Assembly: GCA_902592275.1 (NCBI GenBank)
Contig: CACJDW010000007.1
Location: forward strand, 1 to 63,436
Length of the DNA stretch: 63,436 nt
Reading direction: 5' to 3'
Origin: an uncultured Pelagibacteraceae bacterium
GTDB lineage: Bacteria > Pseudomonadota > Alphaproteobacteria > Pelagibacterales > Pelagibacteraceae
Shown here: positions 36,475-45,739 of the stretch, in pieces
Position numbering within the stretch: the stretch's first letter is position 1
Layout: every line of letters starts with the position of its first letter
Translations under genes and position numbers: made by a program
The notes under the pieces: model-generated
Seen by the model: the letters and a program-made list of their open reading frames with translations, nothing else
Database searches by the model: none
Told to the model about the DNA's origin: nothing

Positions 36475-37271
36475 TGAATCTTATTTTTTAATCTTTTAAC
36501 GATATTAGTAACATTTGTGACAGCATTTTGTCTCTTTTCAATTGATTTAGAGATTTCCTTACAAATTGCACTACCAACCACCAAACCATCAGCTTTTTTT
36601 AGTGATTTGATTGTTTTTTCTGTGATACCAAAGCCAATAACAACATTTTTTGATTTATTTTGTTTTTTTATTTTATTGTATTTTTCTAATATTTTCCTCG
36701 GGGACACCTTAAGCTTTCCACCTGTAGTGGATAACATGCTTATATAATAAATCATATCGTGGGAATCTTTTATAATTTTTTTCAATCTTATCTTAGAAGT
36801 TGTTGGGGAAACCAATTGAATAAAATTAATTCCTTTTTTTTTACATTTTGATGCAAAATTTTTATTTTCAGGATAAGGTAAATCAACAACTATTAAACCA
36901 TCAACTTTTGATTTCTTGCATTTTTCTAAAAATCTATTCTGGTTATATTGATAGATCATGTTGTAATAACCCATAAGTATAATTGGTTTATTTTTTTTTA
37001 TTTTTTTAAAATTTTTTACTATTGAAAATACATCATTAATTTTAATACCATTTTTAATTGCTCTATAAGCACTTGTTTGTATTTGTCCTCCATCAGCTAT
37101 TGGAGTGTTGTGGGGAAAACCTAATTCACAAATATCTGCATAATTTGAAATAGATTTTAATATTTCTAAAGATTTTTTTTTAGTATTGTCTCCAGCGACA
37201 GTATAAGTCAGTAACGCTGGTCTATTCTCTTTTTTTGCAGCTGAGAAAGCTTGACTGATTAATGAATTCAT
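36471..37271 (-). CDS. trpA: Tryptophan synthase alpha chain
   Basis: 266 aa TIM barrel. Splits indole-3-glycerol phosphate to indole, which is passed to TrpB. Catalytic region ICELGFPHNTPIADGG (Glu and Asp), substrate loop VDLPYPEN and VVIGFGITEK, with VVGSAICKEI for phosphate binding. It follows trpB with a one-base overlap, the usual order trpF-trpB-trpA on this strand. Confidence 0.95.
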   Translation of the reverse strand: MNSLISQAFSAAKKENRPALLTYTVAGDNTKKKSLEILKSISNYADICELGFPHNTPIADGGQIQTSAYRAIKNGIKINDVFSIVKNFKKIKKNKPIILMGYYNMIYQYNQNRFLEKCKKSKVDGLIVVDLPYPENKNFASKCKKKGINFIQLVSPTTSKIRLKKIIKDSHDMIYYISMLSTTGGKLKVSPRKILEKYNKIKKQNKSKNVVIGFGITEKTIKSLKKADGLVVGSAICKEISKSIEKRQNAVTNVTNIVKRLKNKIQ

Positions 37272-38500
37272 TAATTTTTACCCAATCTTTCTCTTAAGAT
37301 ATCTCTATCTTTTTTAGCATCGCCACAAGAGTTAACAATTATAATTGTGTCTTTACTTAACTTTGGAGCAATTTTTATAGCCTCAGCAAATGCGTGACTA
37401 GGTTCTAAACTTGGATTAAGTTTTTCAAATTTAGTTACCATCACATGTGCTTTTAGTGCTTCTTCATCAGTTGCGTAAGTGTATCTGGCTCTTTTTGTAT
37501 CTTTTAAAAAACAATGTATAGGACTTACACCTGGGTAATCCAATCCAGCACTAATTGACTCAGTATCATTAATTTGACCTTCATTGTTTTGACAAACATA
37601 AGAAGCTGCACCATGTAAAATTCCAATTTTAGCATTTCTACTTAGTGGAGCTGCATGAAGTTTAGATTTTTTTGGACCTCCAGCCTCTACACCAACCAAC
37701 TCTATTTGCGATTTATTAAAATCTATAAATTCACTCCAAAAACCATATGCCGAACTTCCACCCCCCACACAATTAATTAATTTAATCTTTTTTGGAATTT
37801 GTTTGAATTCTTGTTTAATCTGAATTTTTAATTCTCTTGAAATTTGTGCTGTACTCCATCCACATATTTTTACAAAGATATTTGGCCCAACTGTACTTCC
37901 AACACACATATGCGTAGTATCACAATTTGATACCCAATATCTCATACACTCACTGACTGCATCGACCAAGGTTTGACTACCTGAATATACAGGAACTATT
38001 TCGGCACCATTTTTTCTCATAGCATCACAATTTGGTTTTTGCCTCTTGATATCTTTTGCACCCATGAAAATTTTACATTTAAGACCAAATTTCTTTGCAG
38101 CCATACTTAACATTTTACCTGCATATCCAGCCCCAGTGTCACCAACAATATATTTTTTTCCCATAGCCTTACAAATTAAGGCATGAACAGTTGCATTGTA
38201 TATCTTGTGGGCACCACCATTAGCCTCCGACACAACTTTGGCCCATATTTGAGCACCACCCAAATGATCAGATAAATTTTCTAATTTTATAAATGATGTG
38301 GGTGATCCTATATAATTCTTAAAGTAATAATCTCTTTTTTTTAAAAATTTTTTATTATTTCTTAATTTTGAAAACTCCTGTGTTAGATCTTCTACAGGTT
38401 TTTTTAAAGTTTCGGGAATAAAACTTCCTCCAAATTTACCGCCCCAAAAACCGTAACGATCATGCTGGTCAATTAGAGGAATTTTTTTTTTTAGTTTCAT
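37271..38500 (-). CDS. trpB: Tryptophan synthase beta chain
   Basis: 409 aa. PLP enzyme joining indole and serine. The PLP-lysine site is GGAHKIYNATVHALI. GDTGAGYAG, SVGPNIFVKI-like VGSTVGPNIF, NCVGGGSSAYGFW and SAGLDYPGVSPIHCFL are all family motifs. It overlaps trpF by 32 bp and trpA by 1 bp, so all three are translationally linked. Confidence 0.95.
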   Translation of the reverse strand: MKLKKKIPLIDQHDRYGFWGGKFGGSFIPETLKKPVEDLTQEFSKLRNNKKFLKKRDYYFKNYIGSPTSFIKLENLSDHLGGAQIWAKVVSEANGGAHKIYNATVHALICKAMGKKYIVGDTGAGYAGKMLSMAAKKFGLKCKIFMGAKDIKRQKPNCDAMRKNGAEIVPVYSGSQTLVDAVSECMRYWVSNCDTTHMCVGSTVGPNIFVKICGWSTAQISRELKIQIKQEFKQIPKKIKLINCVGGGSSAYGFWSEFIDFNKSQIELVGVEAGGPKKSKLHAAPLSRNAKIGILHGAASYVCQNNEGQINDTESISAGLDYPGVSPIHCFLKDTKRARYTYATDEEALKAHVMVTKFEKLNPSLEPSHAFAEAIKIAPKLSKDTIIIVNSCGDAKKDRDILRERLGKN

Positions 38501-39119
38501 TTATTAATTTATTCAAATTGTTTAAAAAAATATCTATTTTGGATGTATCTTTTAATCCAGAAGTTTCCAAGCCTCCAGATAAATCTAAATAATTAGCAAT
38601 TTTTTCATAATTTTTTAGATTATCGTCGAATTTTATATTACCAGCTAGCATTAATTCTTTGTTTAATTTAATATTTTTAATCAAGTTATGATCAAAGCTC
38701 TGACTTTTTTCATAACCTTTACTATCAAATAAATAGACATCAGTTACATCAGCAAATGATTTATAACTAAGAACATCAGACTCGTCTTTTATTGTTAATA
38801 CCGAAATAATCTTTTTTTGATACTTTTGTTTTATAATTTTTATTTCATCTGGAGTACAGTCATACAATTGATAATAATCAAAAGGTAAACTTTTTATTTC
38901 TTCTAAAATCTCATTACTAGGTTTTACTAAAACAGCAACAAATTCACTTTTGTTTTTTTTAACATTTAATAATTTTTTTAAGAAGTTAACTTCAACATAT
39001 CTTGAACTTTTTGGGTAATTACAAATGAAGCCAATAAATTTTGGAGGATGGGAATGATTGATTACGTAATTTAAAGTGTCAGAGTCTTTTATACCACAAA
39101 TCTTGCAACCTTTGATCAT
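38469..39119 (-). CDS. trpF: Phosphoribosylanthranilate isomerase
   Basis: 216 aa small TIM barrel. Isomerises PRA to CdRP in tryptophan synthesis. KGCKICGIKD is the start signature with the catalytic Cys. PKSSRYVE, YDCTPDEI and YLDLSGGLETSGLKD with the phosphate-binding loop follow. It overlaps pyrF by 4 bp. Joined to trpB/trpA but not to trpE, D or C, which must lie elsewhere. Confidence 0.92.
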   Translation of the reverse strand: MIKGCKICGIKDSDTLNYVINHSHPPKFIGFICNYPKSSRYVEVNFLKKLLNVKKNKSEFVAVLVKPSNEILEEIKSLPFDYYQLYDCTPDEIKIIKQKYQKKIISVLTIKDESDVLSYKSFADVTDVYLFDSKGYEKSQSFDHNLIKNIKLNKELMLAGNIKFDDNLKNYEKIANYLDLSGGLETSGLKDTSKIDIFLNNLNKLINETKKKNSSN

Positions 39120-39808
39120 TTGTTTAAATGATCAGAAAGTTTTTTGGTGTTATTTTTAATGTTACCTTTTGTAAGAGATCTTCCTATAACAATACCAGAA
39201 ACTTTATTTTTAAAAGCTTGTTTAGGTGTCATAATTCTCATTTGATCATTTGAACTATCACCAGGCAATCTTATTCCTGGAGTTATGATTAATAAATCTT
39301 TATATATTTTACGAACCATTAAAGCTTCTTGAGCGGAACAAACTATGCCATCGCATCCTGATTTTTTAATTAATGCTGCTTGTTTTAAAACCAGTTGTTT
39401 TACATTTTTTGTATAACCTATCTCTTTAAGAGATTTATTATTAAGACTCGTCAAGATTGTAACTCCTAAAACTTTTAAATCTTTATTTATTTTTTTTGTT
39501 TTTTTCTTTAAGGCTCTTAGCATTTGCAATCCACCATTAGTGTGAACTGTAATATATTTACATCTCTTTAAATCTTTTAAGCTATCAACTGCTGATAGAG
39601 CTGTTTGTGGAATGTCATTTATTTTTAAATCTAACCAAAATTCAGTTTTAATTTTTTCTAAGAACTTTCTGCCATGTTTTGAGTAAAAAAATTGTAAACC
39701 AAATTTTGGAATAATTTTAAGTTTATTTGTTTTGGTTTGAGAAATTATATTTTTAATCTTTTTTATATTTGAAGTATCACAAGCTACAAAAACAGTTTTA
39801 TTCTTCAT
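39116..39808 (-). CDS. pyrF: Orotidine 5'-phosphate decarboxylase
   Basis: 230 aa. Last step of UMP synthesis. Catalytic FWLDLKINDIPQTA supplies the Asp-Lys-Asp-like tetrad (DLK.ND). VFVACDTSN is the first strand. GIVCSAQEALMVR and ITPGIRLPGDSSNDQMRI are the usual phosphate-binding blocks. It overlaps ihfB by 11 bp and trpF by 4 bp. Confidence 0.94.
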   Translation of the reverse strand: MKNKTVFVACDTSNIKKIKNIISQTKTNKLKIIPKFGLQFFYSKHGRKFLEKIKTEFWLDLKINDIPQTALSAVDSLKDLKRCKYITVHTNGGLQMLRALKKKTKKINKDLKVLGVTILTSLNNKSLKEIGYTKNVKQLVLKQAALIKKSGCDGIVCSAQEALMVRKIYKDLLIITPGIRLPGDSSNDQMRIMTPKQAFKNKVSGIVIGRSLTKGNIKNNTKKLSDHLNK

Positions 39809-40088
39809 TGTTTAATTTTTTAAACAAGTCTTTAGACATTTTAAAGTGAATTGTTTTCTTTTCTGGTGTGTGTACTTTTTCCCCAGATCTTGGATTTCTT
39901 GACAATCTAGCTTTTTGTACTTTTGTTGAAAAAATACCAAAACCTCTAAGTTCCACTCTTTCACCCCTCTTAAGAGCTCTTTTTATTTCAAATAAAATTA
40001 TGTTGGTGAATTTTTCTAAATCTTTTTTGAGAAAGTTTGGATAATTTCTTGAAAGTTGTTTTAATAACTCTGATTTTACAACAGCCAA
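39798..40088 (-). CDS. ihfB: Integration host factor beta-type DNA-bending protein
   Basis: 96 aa HU/IHF fold. The signature is GERVELRGFGIFSTKVQKARLSRNPRSGEKV, including the beta-ribbon arm with the intercalating proline (RNPRSG). It bends DNA in replication, recombination and transcription. Its place after rpsA fits IHF-beta in many proteobacteria. Confidence 0.92.
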   Translation of the reverse strand: MAVVKSELLKQLSRNYPNFLKKDLEKFTNIILFEIKRALKRGERVELRGFGIFSTKVQKARLSRNPRSGEKVHTPEKKTIHFKMSKDLFKKLNNEE

Positions 40089-40102
40089 TTTCAGTCTTTT
40101 CT

Positions 40103-41836
40103 TTAATCTTTGTTATTTTCTTCTTTTTTTTTTAAATCTTCTGCTAAAGAAGAAAAAGGAAGTGATTTTCCAGTACCTTCTGTAGTGCCAAATTTTTTTA
40201 ACGCCTCTTCTTTTTCTAATTCTTCCAAAAGCTTTATACTTAAAATTACTTTTCTTTTATTAATGTCTAATTCTTGTATTGCACAGTCTAATTTTTCTCC
40301 ACCTGTCCATCTTGATGGTCTAGAGTCAGCAGCATTTATTGCTATTGCAGATTTTTTTATTTGAAAGTCCATCTCACAACCTTGTGGTCTTACAACCAAT
40401 CCTTTATTGTCTACAGACATAACTTTTACAGTAATAGTTTGATTCTTTTTTTTATCATTGAAAAAATCAAAAGGATCTACCTGTGTTTGTTTATGTCCGA
40501 CCCTAATTTTTTGTTCTGAACTTTTTATTTCTAAAATCTTAACTTTAATTTTGTCACCTTTATTATATTTTTCTAACTCTTGCTCACCATTATTAAGATA
40601 AGTTAAGTCGTTACAATGTAAAAAAGTTTCTATTTCTAGTTCTTCTATTTTAACAAATAAAGCATATTCATTTTTACCTACTACCTCTCCCTCGCTTATT
40701 GAACCCACAGGGAATTTTTTTGAAAATGTTTCATATGGATTTTCCTGAGTTAATCTATAGCTGACGGCAACTCTTCTTTTATCTTTATCAATTTCTTGTA
40801 TCATGACATCTATTTCTTGACGTAGTTTAAACATTTTTTTTGCTGAAACATTTTTCTTTAACCACGATAATTCTGATGAATGTAAAAGTGTAACTAGACC
40901 AGGTTCTAGTTCACAAAACGCACCGAAATCTGTAATTTTAGTTATTTTAGCTTTGTAAATTTCATTTAGTTTATAATTATCAATATGCTCAAATGGGTCT
41001 GGAGATAATTGCTTAATTGAGCAACCAACTTGCAACTTATCTTTGTCAACAGAAATAACTTTTAAATCTGATTTTTGACCTATTTCTAGAACCTGTTCAG
41101 GATGATCAACTCTACTATAACTCAGTTCTTGCAGGTGCACTAAAACATCAAGCTCTCCATTTACGTTAAAAAAACATCCAAAACTTGAAAAACCTTTAAC
41201 TTCAGCATTTTTAATTATATCTCCAACTTTGTATTTGGAGATAATTTTTGCTTTATCTTCTTTTTTAAATGAAGATATTATTTCTCTTCTAGATACACAT
41301 GCATTGCCTCTTATTTTATCTAGTTTAATTAATTTAAATTTTTGCACCTCTCCTATTAAAGGAGTTATATCTTTTAAAGGCTTGTCAGAAATTTGACTTC
41401 CAGGCAAAAACATTAGTGAACCTGTATCTATGTGTTCAACAATGCATCCACCTTTACATTTTGATTGTATACGTCCATTTATGGGCTCGTCTTTCTCGAA
41501 CGCTTCCACAAGCTTATCCCACCCCTTAATTTTTTGAGCTTTACTAGCTGATACTATTACCTCACCATTTTTATCTTCAATCTTCTCTAATAATACTGGA
41601 ATAGTTTCACCGATTTTTACTTTATCTTTAAGTCCTAAACTATTTAATTCATTAACATCTAATACAGGTTCTGATTTTAATCCTTCAACGTAAATAAATA
41701 CAAATTTTTCCGTAATTTTATTTATTTTACCCTCTATAATTTTACCCTCTTCGATTTTAATTTTTGATAATTGGCTATTCAGCATTTTTTCAAATTCTTT
41801 TGAAGCCGAATTTCCTAAGTCTTTATATATTTCCAT
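40103..41836 (-). CDS. rpsA: 30S ribosomal protein S1
   Basis: 577 aa with six S1/OB repeats; repeats near IKNAEVKGFSSFGCFFNVNG, YKAKITKITDFGAFCELEPG, and SEGEVVGKNEYALFVKIEE are readable by eye. S1 binds mRNA and brings it to the 30S subunit, which matters in a genome with few clear Shine-Dalgarno sites. The C-terminus is acidic/lysine-rich. In most proteobacteria cmk lies just upstream; here the upstream gene is aroA, and cmk is absent. Confidence 0.96.
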   Translation of the reverse strand: MEIYKDLGNSASKEFEKMLNSQLSKIKIEEGKIIEGKINKITEKFVFIYVEGLKSEPVLDVNELNSLGLKDKVKIGETIPVLLEKIEDKNGEVIVSASKAQKIKGWDKLVEAFEKDEPINGRIQSKCKGGCIVEHIDTGSLMFLPGSQISDKPLKDITPLIGEVQKFKLIKLDKIRGNACVSRREIISSFKKEDKAKIISKYKVGDIIKNAEVKGFSSFGCFFNVNGELDVLVHLQELSYSRVDHPEQVLEIGQKSDLKVISVDKDKLQVGCSIKQLSPDPFEHIDNYKLNEIYKAKITKITDFGAFCELEPGLVTLLHSSELSWLKKNVSAKKMFKLRQEIDVMIQEIDKDKRRVAVSYRLTQENPYETFSKKFPVGSISEGEVVGKNEYALFVKIEELEIETFLHCNDLTYLNNGEQELEKYNKGDKIKVKILEIKSSEQKIRVGHKQTQVDPFDFFNDKKKNQTITVKVMSVDNKGLVVRPQGCEMDFQIKKSAIAINAADSRPSRWTGGEKLDCAIQELDINKRKVILSIKLLEELEKEEALKKFGTTEGTGKSLPFSSLAEDLKKKEENNKD

Positions 41837-41869
41837 ATTTGTTTAAGAGTTTTAATTTAAAAACATGAC

Positions 41870-41898
41870 CTTTTAGTTAAATTTATCCAGATAATCAA
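41870..41898 (-). promoter_or_regulatory. Possible promoter of rpsA-ihfB-pyrF
   Basis: On the minus strand TTGATT (41893-41898), 17 bp, then TAAAAG (41870-41875). The start would be near 41863, about 27 nt before the rpsA ATG. It falls in the 82-bp gap between aroA and rpsA. Confidence 0.4.
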
Positions 41899-41918
41899 CT
41901 GTGAATTTATGGAGTAAA

Positions 41919-43247
41919 TTAGTTAATTTTCACTCCAAATTCACTTATTTTTTTAAGGAAACTTGGAAAGGATGTATTTATACTGTCTCTATCGTGTATA
42001 TACCACATTGGCCCCCCAAAAGTAATGCTTGCAATTACACTTGCCATAAATACACGATGATCTTTTAAAAAATTTTTTATCTCAATCTCTTTGGTAACTT
42101 TTAGTTCAGGGTTACCGAAAATTTTAATAGAATGTTTTGTCGTTTTAGTTTTAATTCCTATCTTGTTTAAAATTTTCGAACCCCATTTAAGTCTTGGACT
42201 TTCCTTTTCATTTAATTCAGATAAATTTTTAAAATAAGATACGCCTTTCGCTTTTGCTGCAATGAGAAAAATTAACAAAAATTCATCTATGGAAGCACTG
42301 TTAAGTGTTGTTGGGCAATTAATAGGTTTAATTGTATTGCAGCTTTTAATTTGAAGATCTCCAATAATTTCTCCTTTATAATTTCTTTTATTTTTAACAA
42401 TAGTTTTTATACCCATTAATTTAATTATTTTTAAGAAACCAGTTCTAGTTGGATTTAAGTTTACATTTTTAATTAATATCTTTGATTTTTTGGACAAGAT
42501 TGTAAGGGTAATAAAAAAAGCACATGAACTTATATCAGAGGGAATTTTATAGTTTAAAGTTTTTATTTCTGTAACACCATGAACTTTAATTAAATCAAAA
42601 TTTCTCTCTTTTTTAATTTTGATAGGTATATTTAAATACTTATAAAGTAGTTCAGTATGATTTCTAGACTTTCTAGCTTTAATGGATGTTACACCTTTTG
42701 TATTAAGGGCAGCTAACATTATACTACTTTTGCATTGAGCAGATCCTTTATTTTCAATATATTTTATTGGTTTAGGGATATTTGTGCCTTGAATTTTTAT
42801 AGGCAACCTTCCTTTGGAAGTCTTAAAATTTGCTCCCATTTTTTCAAGAGGTTCTGTAACTCTTAAAAAATCTCTTTTAGACAAACTTTTATCACCAATA
42901 ATTTTTATTTTTTTATTAGAGTGAATTAATAGCCCCATAATGAGCCTTCCTAAAGTTCCTGAGTTTCCAGCGTTCAAGGTTATATTTTTTCTATAATTAA
43001 ATTTATTTAAGCCCTTACTTTTTATTTCACAGTAATTTTTTCTTAGTTTAACTTTTATACCAAGTGTTTTAAGACATTTTAATGTTGATAAAACATCTTC
43101 AGATCTCAATAAATTATATGACCTAGATATACCTTTTGCTTGAGATGATAATAAAGCCCATCGAATTGACAAACTTTTGTCACCCTCAATTGTAATTTTT
43201 TTACTGAAGGATTTGATTTGTTGATTTAACTTAAGGATTTTTCCCAT
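41919..43247 (-). CDS. aroA: 3-phosphoshikimate 1-carboxyvinyltransferase (EPSP synthase)
   Basis: 442 aa. Adds enolpyruvate to shikimate-3-phosphate. Visible are GDKSLSIRWALLSSQAKG (Lys/Ser substrate site), LNAGNSGTLGRLIMGLL (PEP/glyphosate loop; LNAGNSGT as in EPSPS), KRDFLRVTEPL, KGSAQCKSSIMLAAL, and KESPRLKWGSKIL. A single-domain-type AroA of normal length with no fused cmk. It follows lptB by 0 bp. Confidence 0.95.
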   Translation of the reverse strand: MGKILKLNQQIKSFSKKITIEGDKSLSIRWALLSSQAKGISRSYNLLRSEDVLSTLKCLKTLGIKVKLRKNYCEIKSKGLNKFNYRKNITLNAGNSGTLGRLIMGLLIHSNKKIKIIGDKSLSKRDFLRVTEPLEKMGANFKTSKGRLPIKIQGTNIPKPIKYIENKGSAQCKSSIMLAALNTKGVTSIKARKSRNHTELLYKYLNIPIKIKKERNFDLIKVHGVTEIKTLNYKIPSDISSCAFFITLTILSKKSKILIKNVNLNPTRTGFLKIIKLMGIKTIVKNKRNYKGEIIGDLQIKSCNTIKPINCPTTLNSASIDEFLLIFLIAAKAKGVSYFKNLSELNEKESPRLKWGSKILNKIGIKTKTTKHSIKIFGNPELKVTKEIEIKNFLKDHRVFMASVIASITFGGPMWYIHDRDSINTSFPSFLKKISEFGVKIN

Positions 43248-44024
43248 TTAATTTATCTTAAATGATTCACCAAAGTATGCATCTTTAGCAATATTATTAT
43301 TAATTAAATTTGAAGGTGTATCTTCTGCAATAACTTTTCCATTATTAATAATAGCAGCTTTGTCAACACACTCTAATAAATCCCTAGCTTGATGATCACA
43401 CAATATTACTGAAATATTGTTTAAAGTTTGCAAATTTACAATTATTTCTTGAAGCATTTTTATAGTTAAAATATCTAAAGCGGCAAATGGTTCATCTAAA
43501 AGAAGTATTTTAGGCTCTGATATTAATGCAATAGCAATTACAAGTTTTTTTTTTTGACCACCAGATATAAATTTTGCTTTGATATCTCTAGTAGATTCAA
43601 GTTCAAATTTAGATATTAAAGAATTTATTTTCTCAATTCTAAGACTATGATTTTTTTCTGTAATTTCTGAAATTGCTTTTAAGTTGTCATAAACACTAAG
43701 GTCATGAAAAAATCCTCCATATTGAGGCACAAAACCAATTTTAAACTTTTGCGTTCTCTGATAAATTGGAAATTCATTAACAATTTTTGACTCTATTTTT
43801 ATATTTCCATAATCTGGGTTAAGTAATCCGGTTATTAGATTAAAAATTGTTGATTTACCAACTCCATTAGGCCCAAGGAGTCCTAGTATTTGTCCTTTTG
43901 ACAGCGATAAATTTAAATTATCTAAAATTATTTTTCTTCCAAATTTTAATGATATTTTTTCAAGTTTTAAAATTGAATTATCTTTTTTAAAATATTTAAT
44001 TCGAAATTTTTTAATATTTGACAT
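43248..44024 (-). CDS. lptB: LPS export ABC transporter ATPase LptB
   Basis: 258 aa. Powers LPS extraction from the inner membrane with LptFG. Walker A GLLGPNGVGKST, Walker B KILLLDEPFAALD, and the signature FISGGQKKKLVIA (canonical LSGGERRR-type, here lysine-rich). YQRTQKFKIGFVPQYGGFFHDLSV is the Q-loop region. It follows lptC by 4 bp; the usual lptA between them is not present. Confidence 0.92.
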   Translation of the reverse strand: MSNIKKFRIKYFKKDNSILKLEKISLKFGRKIILDNLNLSLSKGQILGLLGPNGVGKSTIFNLITGLLNPDYGNIKIESKIVNEFPIYQRTQKFKIGFVPQYGGFFHDLSVYDNLKAISEITEKNHSLRIEKINSLISKFELESTRDIKAKFISGGQKKKLVIAIALISEPKILLLDEPFAALDILTIKMLQEIIVNLQTLNNISVILCDHQARDLLECVDKAAIINNGKVIAEDTPSNLINNNIAKDAYFGESFKIN

Positions 44025-44028
44025 TTTT

Positions 44029-44655
44029 TTATTTTATATGAGTTATTTCAATTTTGTCTTTAGAATTATTCATATAAACTTCAATTTCTTTACTAAGTAA
44101 ATGTATTTTAATATTGTCTGCCTTTATTTTGGTATTTATATTTCTGTATAATATATTTTCACTTACAATAATAAAATTTTCTTGAAAATTAAAATCTAAT
44201 TTGTTTGATGTTATTACACTATCTAAATATTTTATGTATACATCACCAAAAAAACTAGTTTTATAAGTGTCAGTATTAAGTAAAGCATTATTCGATACAA
44301 TATCAATTCTATTAAAGTTTTCATCTACTATATATGCAGACACATCTATCATGGAAACTTTTTCCACACCTTCAACATAATTAAGTTTACTTAACTTAGC
44401 TTTAATTTCATATTTTCCATTTTTAGAATAATCAACTTTATACAATAAATTTTTAATTTGATTTTTTTTAATTTCATTTTCTTCAGGGTCAAAAGTTTCA
44501 TTATTTTTGATTGTTGTTTTATTATTTGTTTGATTTTCTTTATTGATAAGATTTTTTTGTGTTAGACTTTTATTTTCAAAAAAATAACTTTTGTAAAATA
44601 AAATAGATATAACAAATATTAGACCCAATAAAGATAGTTGAAGCAAACCTTTCAT
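44029..44655 (-). CDS. lptC: LPS export protein LptC
   Basis: 208 aa. One N-terminal membrane helix (about 5-22) then a periplasmic beta-jellyroll region: LYKVDYSKNGKYEIKAKLSKLN, DVSAYIVDENFNRIDIVSNNALLNT, YKTSFFGDVYIKYLDSVITSNKLDFNFQENF. These strands and the N-terminal anchor fit LptC/YrbK, which passes LPS to LptA. Sequence conservation in this family is low, so the call rests on topology plus the lptB and kdsD neighbours. Confidence 0.82.
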   Translation of the reverse strand: MKGLLQLSLLGLIFVISILFYKSYFFENKSLTQKNLINKENQTNNKTTIKNNETFDPEENEIKKNQIKNLLYKVDYSKNGKYEIKAKLSKLNYVEGVEKVSMIDVSAYIVDENFNRIDIVSNNALLNTDTYKTSFFGDVYIKYLDSVITSNKLDFNFQENFIIVSENILYRNINTKIKADNIKIHLLSKEIEVYMNNSKDKIEITHIK

Positions 44656-44770
44656 TAACTAATTATTTATTTTAAATTATTTAGTAAATCATGCATATTT
44701 AATATACTAGTGGTTTTGTTTTTATTTTGAATATTATAAACATAAACATTAGTAATTTTTTTTTATTCAT

Positions 44771-45739
44771 TTATGAAATATTTGATTTTAAAATATTGTG
44801 TATGTGTAAAACACCAATAATTTTTAAAGGTTTCTTCTTATTAATTACTACGAGAGAGGTGATCCTTTTGCTGTTCATGATTGACAATGCCTTTGCCGCT
44901 AGTTCATTTTTATCTATTGTAATTGGTTTTTTTGTCATCACATCTTTAATATGTAATGATTTAAAATCTAAGTTTTTTTGACTAAACCTTCTTATTTCTC
45001 CATCGACTAAAATTCCTGTCAATTTTTTATATTTATTTGTAACTATAATAAGTCCTAACTTTTTTTTATTTAATATTTTTAAAGCTTTACTTACTTCCAT
45101 ATTTTCATCCACTAGTGGTACTGCAGACCCGGTAATCATTATATCTTCAACTGTTTTTAATTGCGCACCGAGACTACCTGCTGGGTGTAATTTTTTAAAA
45201 TCTATTTTTCCAAACTTTTTATTTTGCATAACTGCAATAGCCAGCGCATCTCCAAGAGCAAGTTGAGTGGTAGTTGAAGCAGTAGGTACAATCCCTCCAG
45301 CTTCTTTAACAGCTGGAATTAGAAGCTTAATGTCTGAAGCTTTATACAAAATTGAATCTTTTTTTGAAACTATACCAATTAGTAATATTTTGTTTCTATT
45401 TGCGAATTGAATTATATTTTTTAATTCTTTAGTTTCTCCTGAATTACTAATAAGTATTAAAATATCTTTTTTTGAGATCATACCGAGATCTCCATGAGAT
45501 GCTTCACTTGCTGAAAGATTGAATGATGGAGTTCCAACAGATGCAAGTGTTGCAGCAATTTTAGATGCTATTAAACCGCTCTTACCCACACCACACAAAA
45601 TTACTTTTGATTGACATTTTGTAATCTGGAGCACTGCTTGATTAAATGAATTATTAATATTTTTTTTTAATTGCTGAAGTGCTTTGATTTCAAGATTGAT
45701 TACATCTTTAGCAGTAGATATAAATTTTTTACTTTTCAT
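44771..45739 (-). CDS. kdsD: Arabinose-5-phosphate isomerase (KpsF/GutQ/KdsD family)
   Basis: About 322 aa from the ATG at 45739. An upstream in-frame ATG (45751) would lie inside rnd; the 45739 start shares a base with the rnd stop. An SIS sugar-isomerase domain (CGVGKSGLIASKIAATLASVGTPSFNL, EASHGDLGMIS, LISNSGETKEL) is followed by two CBS domains (VEDIMITGSAVPLVD...; IKDVMTKKPITID...). Converts ribulose-5-P to arabinose-5-P for Kdo. It belongs with lptC and lptB, and with kdsB elsewhere in the window. Confidence 0.93.
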   Translation of the reverse strand: MKSKKFISTAKDVINLEIKALQQLKKNINNSFNQAVLQITKCQSKVILCGVGKSGLIASKIAATLASVGTPSFNLSASEASHGDLGMISKKDILILISNSGETKELKNIIQFANRNKILLIGIVSKKDSILYKASDIKLLIPAVKEAGGIVPTASTTTQLALGDALAIAVMQNKKFGKIDFKKLHPAGSLGAQLKTVEDIMITGSAVPLVDENMEVSKALKILNKKKLGLIIVTNKYKKLTGILVDGEIRRFSQKNLDFKSLHIKDVMTKKPITIDKNELAAKALSIMNSKRITSLVVINKKKPLKIIGVLHIHNILKSNIS

